Made by a program: the position numbers and the translations under genes
Shown here: positions 61,560-64,000 of the stretch, in pieces
How the letters are laid out: every line of letters starts with the position of its first letter
Numbering within the stretch: the stretch's first letter is position 1
Assembly: GCA_965250105.1 (NCBI GenBank)
Contig: OZ252290.1
Coordinates: 1,612,001-1,676,000, forward strand
DNA from: JBCBSK01 sp965250105
GTDB taxonomy: Bacteria; Pseudomonadota; Alphaproteobacteria; Rhizobiales; Tepidamorphaceae
Direction: 5' to 3'
DNA length: 64,000 bases
Notes under the pieces: model-generated
What the model saw: the letters and a program-made list of their open reading frames with translations, nothing else
What the model was told of the DNA's origin: nothing
The model's database searches: none

Positions 61560-62879
61560 ATGGCGGACATCACCGCGGGACGGCCTCCCGCCGGAGAGAC
61601 GCAACCCGTTCACGAACCGGTCGATGCCGCGCCCGGCCCCATGCTGGCGGCCGATGGCACGCCGCTGAAACGATCGCTCGCCCGCTCGCTGCGCCGTCAG
61701 AAGCTGCGCGCGCTGATGCTCGTCGCCCCGCTGTTTCTGTTCATCGTCGTCAGCTTCATCCTGCCGATCGGCGACATGCTGTTCCGCTCGGTGGAAAACC
61801 AGATCGTGCCGGAAACCCTGCCGCGCACGGTCGAACTGCTCGGCGCCTGGGACCCGGCGGCGAGCGAACTGCCCTCCGACGAGACCTTCCAGGCCTTCGT
61901 CGAGGATCTCGTCGTCGCGGTCGACAACAAGACCCATACGCGGCTCGGCTCGCGGCTCAACTATGAACAATCCGGCATGTCGAGCCTATTCCGCAAGACG
62001 GGCCGGCGCGCCGACCGCATCGAGGGACCCGACTACAAGGCGGCGCTGATCGAGATCGACGAGGACTGGGGCGATCCCGAGACCTGGCGCCTCATCCAGC
62101 GCTTCAGCGGCAACTACACGGACGGCTATTTCCTCTCCGCCATCGACATGACGCGCGACGGCGACGGCGCCATCGTCATGAAGGACGAGCGCAACCAGAT
62201 CTACGTCTTTCTGTTCCAGCGCACGCTGTTCATGAGCCTGGTCATCACGCTGATGACGCTGCTGCTTGGCTATCCGGTCGCCTATCTGCTCGCCGTTCTG
62301 CCGATGCGCACGGCCAATCTTCTGCTGATCCTGGTGCTGCTGCCGTTCTGGACCTCGCTTCTGGTGCGCACCAGCGCGTGGATCGTGCTGCTGCAGCAGC
62401 AGGGCGTGGTCAACAACACGCTCGTGACGCTGGGGCTCGTCGACGACAATGAACGCTTGCAGCTGATCTTCAATCAGACCGGCACGATCATCGCGATGAC
62501 GCATATCCTGCTGCCCTTCATGATCCTGCCGCTCTATTCGGTGATGAAGACCATTCCGCCGAGTTACATGCGGGCGGCGAAATCGCTCGGCGCCACCGAC
62601 TGGACCGCCTTCTGGCGGGTCTATTTCCCGAACACGCTGCCCGGCATCGGCGCCGGCGCCATCCTCGTCTTCATCCTGTCGATCGGCTACTACATCACGC
62701 CCGAACTCGTCGGCGGCACATCCGGCGTCTTCATCTCGAACCGCATCGCCTTCCACATCTCGACCTCGCTGAACTGGGGTCTGGCGGCCGCCTTGGGCGT
62801 CCTGCTGCTGGTCTGCGTCCTGGTTCTCTACTGGACCTATGACCGGCTTGTCGGCATCGATCGGGTCAAGCTGGGCTAG
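61560..62879 (+). CDS. PotB-like permease of the second transporter, with a large periplasmic insertion
   Basis: The 439-residue protein has a first helix at about 50-70, then about 140 extra residues before the second helix near 205. The remaining helices and the EAA motif YMRAAKSLGATDWTAFWRVYFP are normal. AGGAG precedes the ATG at 61560. It should form the channel with the next gene's product. The insertion, NQIVPETLPRTVELLG through IVMKDERNQIYVF, faces the periplasm and may dock the binding protein; similar long forms occur in Hyphomicrobiales. Confidence 0.9.
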   Translation: MADITAGRPPAGETQPVHEPVDAAPGPMLAADGTPLKRSLARSLRRQKLRALMLVAPLFLFIVVSFILPIGDMLFRSVENQIVPETLPRTVELLGAWDPAASELPSDETFQAFVEDLVVAVDNKTHTRLGSRLNYEQSGMSSLFRKTGRRADRIEGPDYKAALIEIDEDWGDPETWRLIQRFSGNYTDGYFLSAIDMTRDGDGAIVMKDERNQIYVFLFQRTLFMSLVITLMTLLLGYPVAYLLAVLPMRTANLLLILVLLPFWTSLLVRTSAWIVLLQQQGVVNNTLVTLGLVDDNERLQLIFNQTGTIIAMTHILLPFMILPLYSVMKTIPPSYMRAAKSLGATDWTAFWRVYFPNTLPGIGAGAILVFILSIGYYITPELVGGTSGVFISNRIAFHISTSLNWGLAAALGVLLLVCVLVLYWTYDRLVGIDRVKLG

Positions 62880-62897
62880 CGCGGGGAGCAAAGAGAC

Positions 62898-63752
62898 ATG
62901 GCCGCCCTTCCTCCCTATGCCTCGCCGCTACAGCGGAGCTGGTATTACGGCTTCCGCGTGATCTGCGGACTGGTCTTCTTCTTCCTGGTCTTTCCGATCC
63001 TGGTGATCATCCCGCTCAGCTTCAACGCGGTGCCCTTCTTCACCTTCACCCGTGAAATGCTGAGCTTCGATCCGGCCGGCTATTCGCTGCAATGGTACGA
63101 GGACTTCTTCACCAATCCGAACTGGCAGAAGGCGGTCTGGAACTCGATCACGATCTCGATCGCGGCGACGCTTCTGTCGACCGCGCTCGGCACGCTGGCG
63201 GCCATCGGCCTGTCGCAATCGCATGTCCCGTTCAAGGGCGCGATCATGGCCGCGCTGATCTCGCCGATGATCGTGCCGCTGATCATCTCGGCGGCGGGGA
63301 TGTATTTCTTCTATTCCCGCATCGGGTTGCAGGGCACCTATATCGGCGTGGTGCTGGCCCATGCCGCCCTTGGCACGCCCTTCGTCATCATCACGGTGAC
63401 GGCGACGCTGGCCGGTTTCGACCGCTCCTTGACGCGGGCCGCGGCCAATCTCGGCGCCGGGCCGATCCGCACCTTCTGGAAGGTGCAGATGCCGCTGATC
63501 CTGCCCGGCGTGATCTCGGGCGCCCTGTTCGCCTTCATCACCTCCTTCGACGAGGTGGTCGTGGTGCTGTTCGTCGGCTCGGCGCAGCAGAAGACGATTC
63601 CCTGGGAAATGTTCACCGGCCTGCGCGAGCAGATCTCGCCGACCATCCTCGCGGTGGCGACGATCCTGGTCATCCTGTCGATCGGGCTTCTGACCACGGT
63701 CGAATTGCTGCGCCGGCGGTCGGAACGCATACGCGGCATCCGCCCGACCTGA
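62898..63752 (+). CDS. PotC-like permease of the second transporter
   Basis: The 284-residue six-helix permease has the EAA motif SLTRAAANLGAGPIRTFWKVQMP and the SFDEVVVVLFVGSA segment of PotC proteins. It starts 18 bp after the PotB-like gene with GGGGAG upstream. The next gene, probably an amidinotransferase-family enzyme, begins 52 bp further on. Confidence 0.93.
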   Translation: MAALPPYASPLQRSWYYGFRVICGLVFFFLVFPILVIIPLSFNAVPFFTFTREMLSFDPAGYSLQWYEDFFTNPNWQKAVWNSITISIAATLLSTALGTLAAIGLSQSHVPFKGAIMAALISPMIVPLIISAAGMYFFYSRIGLQGTYIGVVLAHAALGTPFVIITVTATLAGFDRSLTRAAANLGAGPIRTFWKVQMPLILPGVISGALFAFITSFDEVVVVLFVGSAQQKTIPWEMFTGLREQISPTILAVATILVILSIGLLTTVELLRRRSERIRGIRPT

Positions 63753-63804
63753 CCGTTCGGCCCGAGCGCCTGTCCACCACCAACCCGTTTTCAGGAAGCC
63801 GATC

Positions 63805-64000
63805 ATGACCGCGATGCCCTCCACTCCCCTCAAGGCCCGGGTCGAGGGCGGCGGCACGCCGAAACTCACCGATTGGGGCATCAAATCGGAAGCCGGCCTG
63901 CTGACCGACGTACTGCTCGGCCCGGTCGACGGGTTTCGCTGGATGGGCGACGAAAACGCCGACTGGTCGGCCCTCGTCCGCGACACGATCCGGCGCGGGC
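63805..64000 (+). CDS. Probable amidinotransferase/arginine-deiminase-family protein, partial
   Basis: Sixty-five codons are visible before the window ends. The segment TDWGIKSEAGLLTDVLLGPV followed by GFRWMG resembles the N-terminus of arginine-deiminase-related/dimethylarginine-hydrolase-type proteins. The frame stays open to the edge. Location at the end of the transporter operon suggests the transported compound may be a guanidino amine or arginine derivative. The catalytic residues lie outside the window, so this is tentative. Confidence 0.5.
   Translation, partial: MTAMPSTPLKARVEGGGTPKLTDWGIKSEAGLLTDVLLGPVDGFRWMGDENADWSALVRDTIRRG

Overview
This is a GC-rich alphaproteobacterial chromosome segment, most likely from the Hyphomicrobiales (Rhizobiales). 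The taxonomic reading is an inference. It rests on the fur-plsC-miaB-phoH-ybeY-corC block, the divergent acnA/ccmAB pair, small alphaproteobacterial families (DUF2794, DUF2783, DUF1223, DUF1194), and dispersed intergenic repeats of a type common in that order. I found no tRNA, rRNA, CRISPR array, insertion sequence or prophage. Both window edges cut a gene.

Layout. Positions 1-11,200 (minus strand) hold core genes: tsaB, rimI, a Fur-family regulator, plsC, miaB, phoH, ybeY and a CorC-type CBS protein in one tight operon, preceded by a RutE-like nitroreductase, a NifU-like protein, a UspA protein, trpS and murJ. Positions 11,300-20,500 form a polyamine-type transport and catabolism locus: a class III aminotransferase, a PotBCA-like transporter, a Tam-like methyltransferase, a PotD-like binding protein, a BetI-like TetR regulator and a phosphoethanolamine-methyltransferase-like enzyme. 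Two operator-like sites sharing 14 of 15 bases lie in front of its two outward transcription units.

Positions 20,600-29,200 hold a MarR regulator with a class III adenylate cyclase, divergent from an extended homogentisate operon: hmgA, fahA, a cytochrome P450, a beta-lactamase-fold protein with degraded metal motifs, a flavin monooxygenase and a DUF2783 protein. A near-perfect palindrome sits between marR and hmgA. Positions 29,200-36,400 are accessory: a PhnD-like binding protein, a fatty acid desaturase, an AT-rich repeat-bearing gap, an HTH regulator, an orphan ParA-type ATPase, an AhpD-like protein, and a membrane protein paired with a ClpP-like protease. Positions 36,450-41,700 contain ccmB, ccmA, acnA and a DUF1223 protein.

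Positions 42,000-47,900 contain a LysE exporter and a compact operon of diaminopropionate ammonia-lyase, D-aminoacylase, a hydroxyisobutyrate-dehydrogenase-like enzyme and an aldehyde dehydrogenase. Positions 48,000-58,900 hold mostly housekeeping genes: DUF2794, a Bax-inhibitor-1 protein with a probable structured leader, the ybbP/ybbA/tesA set, an aldo/keto reductase, thpR, a pterin dehydratase, a thioesterase, a membrane-linked hydrolase and a DUF1194 protein. Positions 59,100-64,000 hold a second PotABCD-type transporter operon that runs into the start of a probable amidinotransferase/arginine-deiminase-family gene.

The best candidates for something under-described are the TetR-linked polyamine/methyltransferase regulon, the P450-bearing homogentisate operon with its metal-poor MBL protein, and the diaminopropionate/D-aminoacylase operon.
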